DNA of 64,000 nt from Clostridia bacterium (GTDB lineage Bacteria; Bacillota; Clostridia; Lachnospirales; Lachnospiraceae): the NCBI GenBank assembly GCA_910576205.1, contig CAJTHL010000001.1:124001-188000 (forward strand). The letters are read 5' to 3'. Below are positions 52,904-62,639 of the stretch, piece by piece. The notes beneath the pieces are model-generated. The model was not told the DNA's origin. It searched no databases and saw only the letters and a program-made list of their open reading frames with translations. How positions within the stretch are numbered: position 1 is the stretch's first letter; each line of letters opens with the position of its first letter. The position numbers and the translations under genes were made by a program.

Positions 52904-52931
52904 ATTATATTCTTATGAGCAAAAATGCAAA
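52904..52931 (-). promoter_or_regulatory. Promoter of the island ABC operon
   Basis: Minus strand: TATAAT (52909-52904) with TTTGCA (52931-52926) at a 16-base spacer, or TTGCAT at 15. This near-consensus but short-spaced promoter lies just downstream of a long dyad. Confidence 0.6.
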
Positions 52932-52970
52932 TGAGTAAATCAAGCAATTCTTTTGTGTGATTTACTCATT
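52930..52970. promoter_or_regulatory. Long dyad beside the ABC promoter (candidate regulator site)
   Basis: Perfect 13-base arms AATGAGTAAATCA (52930-52942) and TGATTTACTCATT (52958-52970) with a 15-base spacer, touching the -35 on its upstream side. The position suits activation by the NarL-type regulator encoded in the same cluster. Confidence 0.55.
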
Positions 52971-53061
52971 CTAAAGAAAAGTCGGGATACAGAGATGATT
53001 TTTTTGACATTTACGATTTTCTGATTTGGAGATACGGAGAAACTGTTTTTTTCCAGGCTTT

Positions 53062-53277
53062 ATGGGCAGCAAAAGTGCTGTTATTGCCAATTTTGTTTTG
53101 GATGTGATACTTTGTGTTGTTTCGTTTGTTCTCAATGTTGGACTATTCTCTACAAAATACAAAACGCCCTTTGTTGGCAAAATTGGCTTACTGTTTGCAA
53201 TATTATGTTTTGCAGCATTTACCTATTTTGCGTTTTTAATGCCAGAGAACGGATTACCCCCTGTTTTATTCAGTTGA
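53062..53277 (+). CDS. Small hydrophobic ORF, doubtful
   Basis: Seventy-one residues beginning MGSKSAVIANFVLDVILCVV, with two hydrophobic stretches (about 6-28 and 36-56). No ribosome-binding site is seen. The neighbouring frame just upstream reads an unrelated DIYDFLIWRYGETVFFQALW, so this may be a decayed or shifted membrane protein gene. No family recognised. Confidence 0.3.
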   Translation: MGSKSAVIANFVLDVILCVVSFVLNVGLFSTKYKTPFVGKIGLLFAILCFAAFTYFAFLMPENGLPPVLFS

Positions 53278-53279
53278 TT

Positions 53280-53408
53280 ATGATAAACACGAAATGGGTA
53301 CTCTGTCCTGTTTGCGGAAACAAAATCCGTAATAAAATCAAGGAGGATATGGAGCTAAAAATTTTTCCTCTCTACTGTATAACCATTATCAAAGAGCCAG
53401 ACGCATAA
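53280..53408 (+). pseudogene. Truncated cysteine-rich KTR protein
   Basis: It begins INTKWVLCPVCGNKIRNKIK and then EDMELKIFPLYC, a close match to the start of cysteine-rich KTR proteins carried by Tn916-like and other conjugative elements. The second CxxC should follow at once but is lost, and the frame ends after ITIIKEPDA. It is a mobile-element remnant. Confidence 0.65.
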
Positions 53409-53521
53409 GACGCAGAGCCTATGAACAAGTGAGCAAAGCCTATGAGGAACAGCTTATGAAAGAGATCAATGAAGATCGAAACCTTTTGATGGGAATTCCG
53501 GCGGCGGATTCATACAGATAA
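53363..53521 (+). pseudogene. C-terminal fragment of an unknown mobile-element gene
   Basis: In a frame different from the KTR fragment, SSLLYNHYQRARRIRRRAYE then QVSKAYEEQLMKEINEDRNL continues to a stop at 53519. It has a strong coiled-coil, basic character and no start. It overlaps the tail of the KTR fragment and the end of blaR1, so the acquired region ends at about 53490. Family not recognised. Confidence 0.35.
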
Positions 53522-55443
53522 GGGCATCTTCCGTCAGTTCCGCAAAGGTGTCAAAGGTGACCTGGTCATAGCGGACTTTGTCCATCTCCCGGTTAGCCAG
53601 AAATACACAATCCTCCGAAAAGGCAAGGGCGGGAAGTTCCCCGTTCCCCTCATGCTCTGCCACATAGCGGTCGATTTCCCCCAGACTCCTGGAAATAGAG
53701 CGGGCGTACACCCGGTATTTCCCATCCTCCGGGGCTTCCCCCCTCCAGCCTCCAGAGCTCCGTCACCTCATCCTGGGCCGCGGCCGGTTCCCCGTTTCCG
53801 GTTTCCCCTCCCAGGGTTCCCGTCCCGGCTTCATTTGTTTCCCCGGAAAGACCGGGATTGTCCCCTCCTTCCCGGCTGGCGCTTCCCCTCTCCGGAGATC
53901 TCAGAGAACAGGTGATTCCAAATCCGAATTCCCGCAGAAAGGTATCCGCCTCCTCCGGGGACAGCTTCACGGAAATCTGCATGTTCTCCTCATCTACAGA
54001 GACAATGGGGGACGCCGCCAGCAGTTCCTGCTTTTTCCCGTCGATGGCCGGATCATGGTGGTAAATTTCCAGGATATCCCCCTCCTTTGCCTCCGGCGCA
54101 AGGCCCAGGGGCATGGCAAAGGTGTAGTACCCGCTTCTCATATCCCTCTCCGGCAGGTCAAAATTCTGTCCCATGACCACAATGCTTTCGGCCTCACAGC
54201 TAAACATACTTGGAAAGGTCTCCAGAATCCCCACTTCCTCTCCCTCCGGAAATGTGATCTTTACCAGATCTCCCCTTACAAGTCCCTGGAAATCTGTTTC
54301 TATATAGGGATAGGTCTCTTTTGCCTGGGGAATATCCACGATGTATCCGCTGCCCGGAATTTCTATGACAAGCCGGGGCTCCTTTTTTGCCGGCTGCGGC
54401 TCTTTGTCTGGCATCCCCATGTCCTCCTCTTCCAGGATGGTAACGACGCCGTAATAGGAAGTCCCCTCCCTGTTTTGGGGATTATTTCGGGGATTTGCCA
54501 GCAGAAACACAGCCGCAAGCAGGCAGACCGCAAGGGATCCTGTAAGCAGGATGCGTTTCGGGCTGCGGTAGCCCAGCACGTTCTGAATCCGCTTCCCGGT
54601 ATCCCCCTCCCCAAACGCAGGAGGAACGCCCCCCAGAAGGCGCCGCCCGCAGGCCAGGGATAAGAGGGAGGCCGTGTACTCCTTTTTTACGCCGGTTCCG
54701 GTTTTCCGGATAACCGCCTCGTCGCAGGCCATTTCCATATCCTTTTCGCTGAGGAAATAGGCCGCCCACACAAGGGGATTAAACCAGTGAAGGCACAGGG
54801 CCAGAAAGCCCACCGCCCTGGTCAGGGGATCCCTTCTGCGGATATGGATGCGTTCGTGAAGCAGGATGTACCCCCGCTCCTTTTCCTCCAGGCAGTCCGG
54901 GAGGAAAATGCGGGGCCCAAAAACCCCCAGCACAAAGGGCGTACTCACCTGGGAGGTCTCATAAACCCCTGGTTCCTGCATCCGGGCGTCCCGAAGGCGT
55001 CTTTTCAACGCCCAAAAGGAGGCGCCGCTTACAGCCACCATAAAGACAATCCCCAGAATCCAGATACAGGCCCCCAGAAACAGCCAGATCTGCAGGGGAT
55101 TTGCGGAGGCCATGGGCCTGGCAGACGGAAGCGCCCCGTTCACCGCATGTTCCAGCGCCGGAATAGGCAGTTCCACCGAAGGCTCTGCCATATAGCCGAT
55201 CTCCTGGGGAATATATTCCACCTGCCCGTTTTCCGCCCCCGGCGTCCGAATCGCTCCCAGCAGGGAAAACCCTGAGGAAAAGGACACCGGGCACAGAAGC
55301 CGGAAGAGCACCACGCTCCACAGCAGGTAGGAAAAAATCTTCGGCGCTCTTTTTAAAAACACCCGCAAAAGGAGTACCCCCAGTATCACAAAGCTGGCTG
55401 TAAGGCTCATATTTAAGGTCTGAATAAATAGTTTTTCCATCAT
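53466..55443 (-). pseudogene. BlaR1-type M56 membrane peptidase, frameshifted
   Basis: A sensor-peptidase of the BlaR1/MecR1 type. About four membrane helices occur within the first 330 residues. The zinc motif is LHERIHIRRRD (HExxH, about 190), and CDEAVIRKTG holds the third ligand region. An extracellular domain follows. At six consecutive G (coding strand of 53738-53743) the frame shifts. With one G fewer it reads EAPEDGKYRVYARSISRSLG and runs on to 53466; as given it stops at 53650. The peptidase half is intact, so function may persist. It overlaps blaI by four bases. Confidence 0.75.
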
Positions 55444-55808
55444 GGCTCTTCCTCCTGGTACGCATCGATAAGCTTTTTCAGTTCCCGGATCTCCTGGCTG
55501 CCAAGCTTTCGTCTCCTGGAAAACGCCGTCAGAAACAGGGGAAGCGACCCTTCAAACCGCTCATTGATAAACTGCACTCCCCTGGCCCCCTGAAATTCCT
55601 CCCTGCTCATGCGCGCCACCACCGTGCCGCCCTCATTGGCAAAGATGCCCCTCTCACAGAGGCGCTTCAGCATGGTGTACATGGTGGTCCGCTTCCAGGA
55701 AAACGCCTCCTGGCAGAGCCTGACCAGCTCCCCGGAGGCCACGGGGGCGTGCTGCCAGATCAGTTCCGCAAATTTTTCTTCCATTTCTCCCAGTTTGTAG
55801 GTATCCAT
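55440..55808 (-). CDS. BlaI/MecI/CopY-family repressor
   Basis: A 122-residue winged-helix repressor. LGEMEEKFAELIWQHAPVAS and FSWKRTTMYTMLKRLCERGI form the DNA-binding domain (residues 5-55), with a C-terminal dimerisation helix region. Family members are cleaved or inactivated through the partner M56 peptidase. The start is ATG 55808 with AGGAGAC upstream. The promoter is embedded in a double-dyad palindrome (55906-55965), so the gene is probably autorepressed. No beta-lactamase gene is in the window. Confidence 0.92.
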   Translation of the reverse strand: MDTYKLGEMEEKFAELIWQHAPVASGELVRLCQEAFSWKRTTMYTMLKRLCERGIFANEGGTVVARMSREEFQGARGVQFINERFEGSLPLFLTAFSRRRKLGSQEIRELKKLIDAYQEEEP

Positions 55809-55905
55809 ATTGTCTCCTTTTCTGCTGCATTCCGAAGGCATTGTCTGAAAATATTCCCACAGGCCCTTTCCTCATGCTCTTTCAAAGTAAGAATGCAAAG
55901 GGAAA

Positions 55906-55965
55906 ACAGCTTCGTCTAATAATGTTAGACTATATTTTTAGTCTAACATTATTAGACGAAGCTGT
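55906..55965. promoter_or_regulatory. 60-bp palindrome with two BlaI-type operator dyads
   Basis: Perfect 27-base arms (55906-55932 and 55939-55965) around TATTTT. Each arm contains a 17-base dyad, GTCTAATAATGTTAGAC (55914-55930) and its inverse (55941-55957), spaced 27 bases centre to centre. Placed over the blaI promoter they fit operator sites for the BlaI-type repressor. Confidence 0.8.
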
Positions 55966-55968
55966 CAA
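55940..55968 (-). promoter_or_regulatory. Promoter of blaI-blaR1
   Basis: Minus strand: TTGACA (55968-55963), a 17-base spacer, and TAGACT (55945-55940). The -10 is part of the inner operator dyad, so a bound repressor would block RNA polymerase. Confidence 0.65.
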
Positions 55969-55982
55969 GTGTCTGGATATAT

Positions 55983-56848
55983 TTATCTCCTTATTGCCAT
56001 GGCCCCGTCCGCGCTCTTATTCCACTTAAGCTCGACAATCATGGCCGGAAGGCAGCTCTTCGATCTTATTGTACTGGTCCACACAGGTAATATACGCATA
56101 TCTCACAACTGCCCGCAAGGCCTGTTCATCATTGTAATACTGCGGCGCGTAATTGGAGTCGTGTACCCACGCTATGGCCTCTGCCACAGCGTCCGCATCT
56201 CTCTTTAAGGTTTTCTCAAGCAGCCGGTCTGAGTTCCGGATAAGCTGGACGAGTTGTCCATGGGTTCCCTTGCGGAGAATCCTGTTAAACTCCATGCGGA
56301 TCTCCTTGTTGGGAATCCTGGCAGTCCCGGTTCCCTGGTCATCCTCGCCATAAGCCAGATACCCCAGATGGATGAGGAGCGTCAGCACATCGTCTTTACT
56401 CTTGAAGGTCTGAAAATCATTTTCAAAACCTTCGGTATCAACCTCTATCATTTCACCGCTGATAAGCCTGGCAATATCATCCTGCAAACCATTCTCATTT
56501 ATATCAATATAAGTCAGAAGGGCTTCCGCCGCAGACGTTTTTTCCAGTATGACTTGAATTTTCCGCTCTGCATGGCACTAATAATGGAATAGGGATTGTA
56601 CAGGGAATGGCCCCTGTCAAAGGAATATCCGTCATACCAGAGCCTTGCCTCCTCAGATAGCTTTTCTACACCCCAGGCTGTACCCCTGTCTCCCGTATGG
56701 GCGCGTCCCACTCATCTATAATCATAATAAATTTATTTCCTGTCAGCTCTGTCACATTGGCCAGGGCGATTAACCCGGTTTTATCCACATAAATGTCATT
56801 TCTGATTCCAGTAAAACCACTGTTTCCGGGATTTAGGTAGATCCCCAT
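55983..56848 (-). pseudogene. Decayed AAA-ATPase / PD-(D/E)XK nuclease-like gene
   Basis: Pieces of a protein of the AAA-ATPase-like plus DUF1703 type common in anaerobes. The start is MGIYLNPGNSGFTGIRNDIY then VDKTGLIALAN. After a deletion come IIDEWDAPIRE, SEEARLWYDGYSFDRGHSLY NPYS (56514-56711) and a helical segment (56026-56487). Finally, in another frame, MIVELKWNKSADGAMAIRR is the nuclease-like ELKW motif. At least two frameshifts and two deletions are needed, and the ATP-binding loop is missing. It is not functional. Confidence 0.75.
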
Positions 56849-57009
56849 AGCTTGTCTGCCTCCTTTGCCTTTTCTGGTTTCATTTTAGCAGACAGACAGG
56901 GAAATGGGAAGGGGAGACTGTGGGGATTCGAAAAAAATCCCCCGAAGAGCCACCGGCTCCCCAGGGAATTTCCTCTTATCCGCTCTATACGGTTATGACC
57001 GCCTTCCCC

Positions 57010-58362
<1,353 letters not shown>

Positions 58363-58403
58363 TCATTTTCCCTTTTTATTTTCTATAAAGCAAAAAAGCG
58401 TAC

Positions 58404-58445
58404 AAAAAACAAAATGCGCATGGTTGCTCCATACGCCTTGTTTTG
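58404..58445 (-). promoter_or_regulatory. Terminator-like hairpin in the gdhA leader
   Basis: Minus strand: CAAAACAAGGCGTATGG, loop AGCAA, CCATGCGCATTTTG, then TTTTTTG; the GCGTATGG/CCATGCGC stem has one G-T pair. A later TACGC followed by six T could pair with the same GCGTA, giving an alternative fold. It lies between the gdhA promoter (58464-58493) and start, about 12 bases after the predicted transcription start. Within the gene-free stretch 58345-58670 these elements and the tRNA terminator are all I see. Confidence 0.5.
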
Positions 58446-58463
58446 ACGCCTTTGTCCAAAAAC

Positions 58464-58493
58464 ATTATAAACATACTTTTTGGGAAATTGCAA
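58464..58493 (-). promoter_or_regulatory. Promoter of gdhA
   Basis: Minus strand: TTGCAA (58493-58488), an 18-base spacer and TATAAT (58469-58464), about 120 bases before the gdhA start. Confidence 0.7.
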
Positions 58494-58595
58494 GTGTTTT
58501 TTCTGTTTTACCCCAAAACTTCCGACAAATTCCCGCATACCAGCAGACCACCCGGCACGCCTTTCCAGTCTCCCTGTGCTCTGGCTGAACCGTGA

Positions 58596-58637
58596 AATAA
58601 AAAATGCTGCAAACCTCCTTTCTAGAGATTTCCAGCA
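58596..58637 (-). terminator. Terminator of tRNA-Glu
   Basis: Minus strand: TGCTG and AAATCTC pair with GAGGTTT and GCAGCA around a seven-base loop, followed by six T. It is 35 bases after the tRNA 3' end. Confidence 0.65.
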
Positions 58638-58670
58638 CCTTCCTGGGTTGGGCTGTTTATTAACAGTCAG

Positions 58671-58742
58671 TAGCCCGTAGGGGAATCGAACCCCTGTTTC
58701 CGCCGTGAGAGGGCGGCGTCTTGACCGCTTGACCAACGAGCC
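58671..58742 (-). tRNA. tRNA-Glu (anticodon CUC)
   Basis: A cloverleaf is readable: acceptor GGCTCGT/ACGGGCT (with G1-U72 and one further G-U), D-arm GTC/GAC, anticodon stem CCGCC/GGCGG with loop CTCTCAC, and T-arm GGGG, TTCGATT, CCCC. Anticodon CUC reads GAG. The 3' CCA is not encoded, so it must be added. It stands alone with its own promoter and terminator. Confidence 0.9.
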
Positions 58743-58761
58743 TTGTGTATCGCACTTGTTT

Positions 58762-58789
58762 AGTATATCATCTTTTCAAAAAAATGCAA
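58762..58789 (-). promoter_or_regulatory. Promoter of tRNA-Glu
   Basis: Minus strand: TTGCAT (58789-58784), a 16-base spacer and TATACT (58767-58762), 20 bases before the tRNA. Confidence 0.6.
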
Positions 58790-58852
58790 GCATTTTTTGA
58801 AAAAATTTTAAAAAATTTTCCCAAAAAATTCGACCAGAAATTTTATCCGGAA

Positions 58853-58887
58853 AGAGCCGCTTTGGATACCATCTCCGAAGCGGCTCT
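58853..58887 (-). terminator. Hairpin after the Mrp gene
   Basis: AGAGCCGCTT and its near complement AAGCGGCTCT around a 15-base loop, 23 bases after the mrp stop. Only TTTCC follows, so termination may be modest. Confidence 0.5.
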
Positions 58888-58909
58888 CCAGGACCTACGG
58901 TGCCTGTCC

Positions 58910-59722
58910 TCACAGGGTAAAATACGGATTTTTCACATCCTCAAACCGCCCCTCGTCCGCTGCCTGGGCAAAGCCCGGTTCAATGGGGATTTTCCCCAGA
59001 ACGCGAAGCCCCATGGCCGAGGCCGCCTCGTCCACGTGGCCTGGTCCAAAGACCTTAATCTGCCTGCCGCAGTCCGGGCAGACAAGGTAAGAGTAGTTTT
59101 CGATAACGCCCAGTACCGGGATTTTCATCATCTCCGCCATTCCCAGAGCCTTCTTTACAATAAGCTGTACCAGGTCCTGGGGGGATGTCACCACCACAAT
59201 ACCGTCTACAGGCAGGGACTGGAACACAGTTAGGGGCACGTCCCCGGTTCCCGGAGGCATATCCACCAGAAGGTAGTCAAGCTCTCCCCAGCGCACATCA
59301 CTCCAGAACTGTTTTACCATATTGGCCAGAATGGGCCCCCGCCAGATCACAGGCGCGCCCTCGTCTGGCAGCAGCAGATTGATGGACATAAGGGCAATGC
59401 CGTTTTTCGTGTACACCGGATCAATCCCCTCCTCGTCCGCCTGGGCCGGGCCGTGGGTGCCGTACATCCTGGGGATAGAGGGCCCTGTAATATCCGCGTC
59501 CAGGATTCCCACACGGAATCCCTGCTCCGTCAGCTGATTAGCCATAGAGGCAGTCACCAGGGATTTTCCCACGCCTCCCTTGCCGCTGACCACGCCAATT
59601 ACCTGGCCGATCTTACTCTGGGCATTTGCCGCCACCTGGAAATCCGCGGGCTCCTTTTTGCTGGGACATCCTTCGCAGCTTGCTTTGTCGCAGCCGGTAT
59701 TGCTGCATCCTCTCTCTTCCAT
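58910..59722 (-). CDS. Mrp/NBP35-family iron-sulfur cluster carrier ATPase
   Basis: A 270-residue P-loop protein thought to bind and transfer iron-sulfur clusters. The N-terminus has clustered cysteines (CSNTGC, then CEGC). The deviant Walker A is VVSGKGGVGKSLVTASMA (about 43-60). ILDADITGPSIPRMYG, LLVDMPPGTGDVPLT and YLVCPDCGR with the CxxC that binds the bridging cluster follow. The start is ATG 59722 with AATAGGAG, contributed by the hairpin repeat at 59743-59786. Confidence 0.93.
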   Translation of the reverse strand: MEERGCSNTGCDKASCEGCPSKKEPADFQVAANAQSKIGQVIGVVSGKGGVGKSLVTASMANQLTEQGFRVGILDADITGPSIPRMYGTHGPAQADEEGIDPVYTKNGIALMSINLLLPDEGAPVIWRGPILANMVKQFWSDVRWGELDYLLVDMPPGTGDVPLTVFQSLPVDGIVVVTSPQDLVQLIVKKALGMAEMMKIPVLGVIENYSYLVCPDCGRQIKVFGPGHVDEAASAMGLRVLGKIPIEPGFAQAADEGRFEDVKNPYFTL

Positions 59723-59742
59723 AACAATCCATCTCCTATTTC

Positions 59743-59786
59743 GGTTCCGCATCTGTCTTCCCAGACAGACGCTGTTTTTTAGTTCC
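59743..59786 (-). repeat. Intergenic hairpin repeat, copy 6 (trkH-mrp), shortest copy
   Basis: Minus strand: GGAACTAAAAAACAGCGTCT, a four-base loop, then AGACAGATGCGGAACC and AATAGGAG, the mrp ribosome-binding site. The stem is about ten bases with one mismatch. It shows that the loop can be almost absent while the borders are kept. Confidence 0.65.
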
Positions 59787-59791
59787 TGTTA

Positions 59792-61237
59792 TTAAAACCG
59801 CTTCCGCCAGGTTTTTGGCGCAAACAACATCATAATCGGCAATATCTCCAGCCTGCCGATCAACATATCAAAGCTGAACACCACCTTGGAAAATGCCGAA
59901 AACTGGTGGAAATTCTGGGTGGGGCCCACCAGGTTGATGCCGGGCCCCACATTGTTGAGGGTAGTCAGCACCGAGCTGAAGGTGGTGGCAAAGTCAAAGT
60001 TATCCACGGACACCAGCAGTACCGAACCTGCCAGAATCAGGATATAGCAGATAATATACACATAGACACCGTGAATGCTCTCATCCGGCACCCGTTTTCC
60101 GTCAAGCTTTACGATATTGACAGACTTGGGATGGAGGGTCTGGCGGATTTCCTTGGAAATGGTCTTGCAGAGCAGGATAATCCGGGACACCTTCATACCG
60201 CCTCCCGTGGAGCCTGCACACGCCCCCACAATCATCAGCAGCAGAAAAATACACTTGGAAAACTCCGGCCACACGTCAAAATCCGCCGTGGCAAAGCCCG
60301 TGGTGGTAATCACGGAAGCCACCTGGAAGGACGCGTAGCGGAAAGCCTTTAAGGGCGTTCCGTAAATCTTTAGAATATTGAGGGTGATAAGGGCAATGGC
60401 GCCCGCCACAACTCCCAGGTACACCCGCAGCTCCTCGCTTCGCACAACCTCCTTAAACTGCTTCAGTATAAGAAAAAAATACAGGTTGAAGTTTATACCG
60501 AACAGCAGCATAAACACCGTAATGACCCCGTCTATATAAGCGCTGTCATAAAATCCGATGCTGGCGTTCCGGTTGGAAAATCCGCCTGTTCCCGCCGTGC
60601 TAAAGGTGTGTACCACCGCGTCGTAGAGGCTCATGCCCCCGGCCAGCAAAAGCAGCGCTTCCAGCACAGACAACGCCAGGTACATTCCGTAAAGGATTTT
60701 GGCCGTGGAGCGGGCCTTAGGCACCAGCTTTTCGCAGGTAGGGCCCGGCACCTCCGCCCGCATCAAGAACATGGAACGCTTTTCCCCCAGAGGCACAATG
60801 GCCATAACAAATACCAGCACCCCCATGCCGCCAACCCAGTGGGTAAAGCACCGCCAGAAATTCATGCCCCTGGGAAGGCCCTCAATCTCGTTGAGAATCG
60901 TGGAGCCTGTGGTGGTAAAGCCGGAAACCGTCTCAAAATACGCGTCCACATAGCTGGGGATAGTGCCCGAAAGATAAAAGGGCAGCGCCCCGAACAAAGA
61001 CCACAGAATCCAGGCAAGGGCTACGATCACAAACCCTTCCTTTGAATAAATCGCCGTATCCTCCGGCCTCCTGTGGGACATGATAAGGGACAGCACAAGA
61101 AGCGCTCCTGCCACAAGAAAGAAATAATACCAGGTCTCCTCCCTGTATATGACGGACACCAGGCCGGGGACAAAAAGCAGAAGTCCCTCAACGCCTAGCA
61201 TTTTTCCCATCAGATAGTTCATCATTTTATAGTTCAT
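59792..61237 (-). CDS. trkH: Potassium uptake protein TrkH
   Basis: A 481-residue membrane protein, the ion-conducting part of a Trk/Ktr potassium system. Four pore-loop repeats are visible around SGFTTTGSTIL, STAGTGGFSNRN, ITTTGFATADF and TLNNVGPGI, with about ten helices. CAGSTGGGMKVSRIILL is the conserved intracellular loop. It lies 17 bases after trkA on the same strand; GAGGGAAGG precedes the start. Confidence 0.94.
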   Translation of the reverse strand: MNYKMMNYLMGKMLGVEGLLLFVPGLVSVIYREETWYYFFLVAGALLVLSLIMSHRRPEDTAIYSKEGFVIVALAWILWSLFGALPFYLSGTIPSYVDAYFETVSGFTTTGSTILNEIEGLPRGMNFWRCFTHWVGGMGVLVFVMAIVPLGEKRSMFLMRAEVPGPTCEKLVPKARSTAKILYGMYLALSVLEALLLLAGGMSLYDAVVHTFSTAGTGGFSNRNASIGFYDSAYIDGVITVFMLLFGINFNLYFFLILKQFKEVVRSEELRVYLGVVAGAIALITLNILKIYGTPLKAFRYASFQVASVITTTGFATADFDVWPEFSKCIFLLLMIVGACAGSTGGGMKVSRIILLCKTISKEIRQTLHPKSVNIVKLDGKRVPDESIHGVYVYIICYILILAGSVLLVSVDNFDFATTFSSVLTTLNNVGPGINLVGPTQNFHQFSAFSKVVFSFDMLIGRLEILPIMMLFAPKTWRKRF

Positions 61238-61253
61238 GGTAGCCTTCCCTCTT

Positions 61254-62612
61254 TTACGCCAGAATATCCTTCAAGTCCTCAAGACGCCATCCCTTGCAGA
61301 TCACAATGACGCTGTCTCCCACTTCCATGGTGTCGTTTCCGCCGGGGATAATCACCTGCCTCTTGCGGACAATACACGCAATCAGCCGGTTTTCCTTGAT
61401 GGGCAGATCTTTTAGGGGAATTCCTGTGTAGGAGGTCTTTTCCCGAATAATAAACTCCAGCGCTTCCACCTTGCCCCCCAGCAGCCGGTACACAGTCTCT
61501 ATGTTGGCGCTTCCCAGGGAATTTTTCATGGCCCGCACATAGCCAAGCACCATATTCGCCGTCACATCCTTGGCGGAGACCACGGTCTCCAGCCCCATCT
61601 CCCGGGCCATTTCCTGCAGACCCTCCTCATTAACCTTTGCAATGACCTTGGAAATCTTCCTGGTCTTTGCGTAGAGAGACATAATAATATTTTCCTCGTC
61701 AATGCCCGTCAGCGCTACGAAGGCATCGGCATTTTCCAGGCCCTCCTCGTCCAGAAGAGCGTGATCCGATGCATTCCCCTGGATGACAGTAGCTTTGGGC
61801 AGAAGCTCACAGAGCTCCTCGCAGCGTGCCTTGTCCTGCTCGATAATCTTCACCTGCATGCCCAGGGTAACCAGCCTGGCCGTCAGATAATAGGCCGTCC
61901 GGCCGCCGCCGCACACCAGAACCGTCTTCACCCGGTTCCGCTTTGCCCCTGTCGTTTTGAAGAAGCGCTCAATGGCCTTGTGGGGGGCTGCAATGTGTAC
62001 CTTATCCCCCTCCTTTAACACGAAGCTTCCGTCTGGGATAAAGATTTCCTGATCCCTCTGGACAGCGCAGATCAGTATTTTTATCTGGTATTTCTTATAA
62101 AGCTCTATCAAAGACAGGTCGGCAATGGGGCTTCCCGGCCCCAGGCTGATCTCCACCAGCTCCACCCGCCCTTTGGCAAATGTCTCCACCTTTGCCGCGG
62201 AAGGAAAAATCAGCACCCTGGAAATCTCCTCAGCCAGGGCCATCTCCGGGTTTACCGCCATACTCAGCTTCAGGTCCTCTTTGATGAGATGCATCTGCTG
62301 GAAATACACAGGATTGCGCACCCTGGCAATCGTCTGCTTCGCGCCCAGCCTCTTTGCCAGCAGACAGCACAGCATATTCAGCTCATCTGTGGAAGTGCAG
62401 GCAATCACAAGATCCGCCTCCCCTACGCCGGCCTGCTTCTGAGTCTCCGCGCTGGCCCCGTTTCCCGCTATGCAAGAAATATCCAGCTCATTACTGGAAT
62501 TCTTAAGCTTCCGTTCGCTCTGGTCAATCAGTACTACATCGTCATTTTCTTCTGACAACTGGCGCACCACCTTGTGGCCCACCTTTCCGTCGCCGATAAT
62601 CACAATGTTCAT
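61254..62612 (-). CDS. trkA: Trk potassium system NAD-binding subunit TrkA
   Basis: A 452-residue cytoplasmic gating protein with two RCK units. The first Rossmann motif is IVIIGDGKVGHKVVRQL (residues 3-19) followed by VVLIDQSE. The second is VLVCGGGRTAYYLTARL (about 228) followed by KIIEQDKARCEEL. A TrkA-C domain follows each. The start is ATG 62612 with AAAGGGG upstream. The partner TrkH is encoded next. Confidence 0.94.
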   Translation of the reverse strand: MNIVIIGDGKVGHKVVRQLSEENDDVVLIDQSERKLKNSSNELDISCIAGNGASAETQKQAGVGEADLVIACTSTDELNMLCCLLAKRLGAKQTIARVRNPVYFQQMHLIKEDLKLSMAVNPEMALAEEISRVLIFPSAAKVETFAKGRVELVEISLGPGSPIADLSLIELYKKYQIKILICAVQRDQEIFIPDGSFVLKEGDKVHIAAPHKAIERFFKTTGAKRNRVKTVLVCGGGRTAYYLTARLVTLGMQVKIIEQDKARCEELCELLPKATVIQGNASDHALLDEEGLENADAFVALTGIDEENIIMSLYAKTRKISKVIAKVNEEGLQEMAREMGLETVVSAKDVTANMVLGYVRAMKNSLGSANIETVYRLLGGKVEALEFIIREKTSYTGIPLKDLPIKENRLIACIVRKRQVIIPGGNDTMEVGDSVIVICKGWRLEDLKDILA

Positions 62613-62639
62613 TGCAATCCCCTTTCCCAAGCCTAAAAG

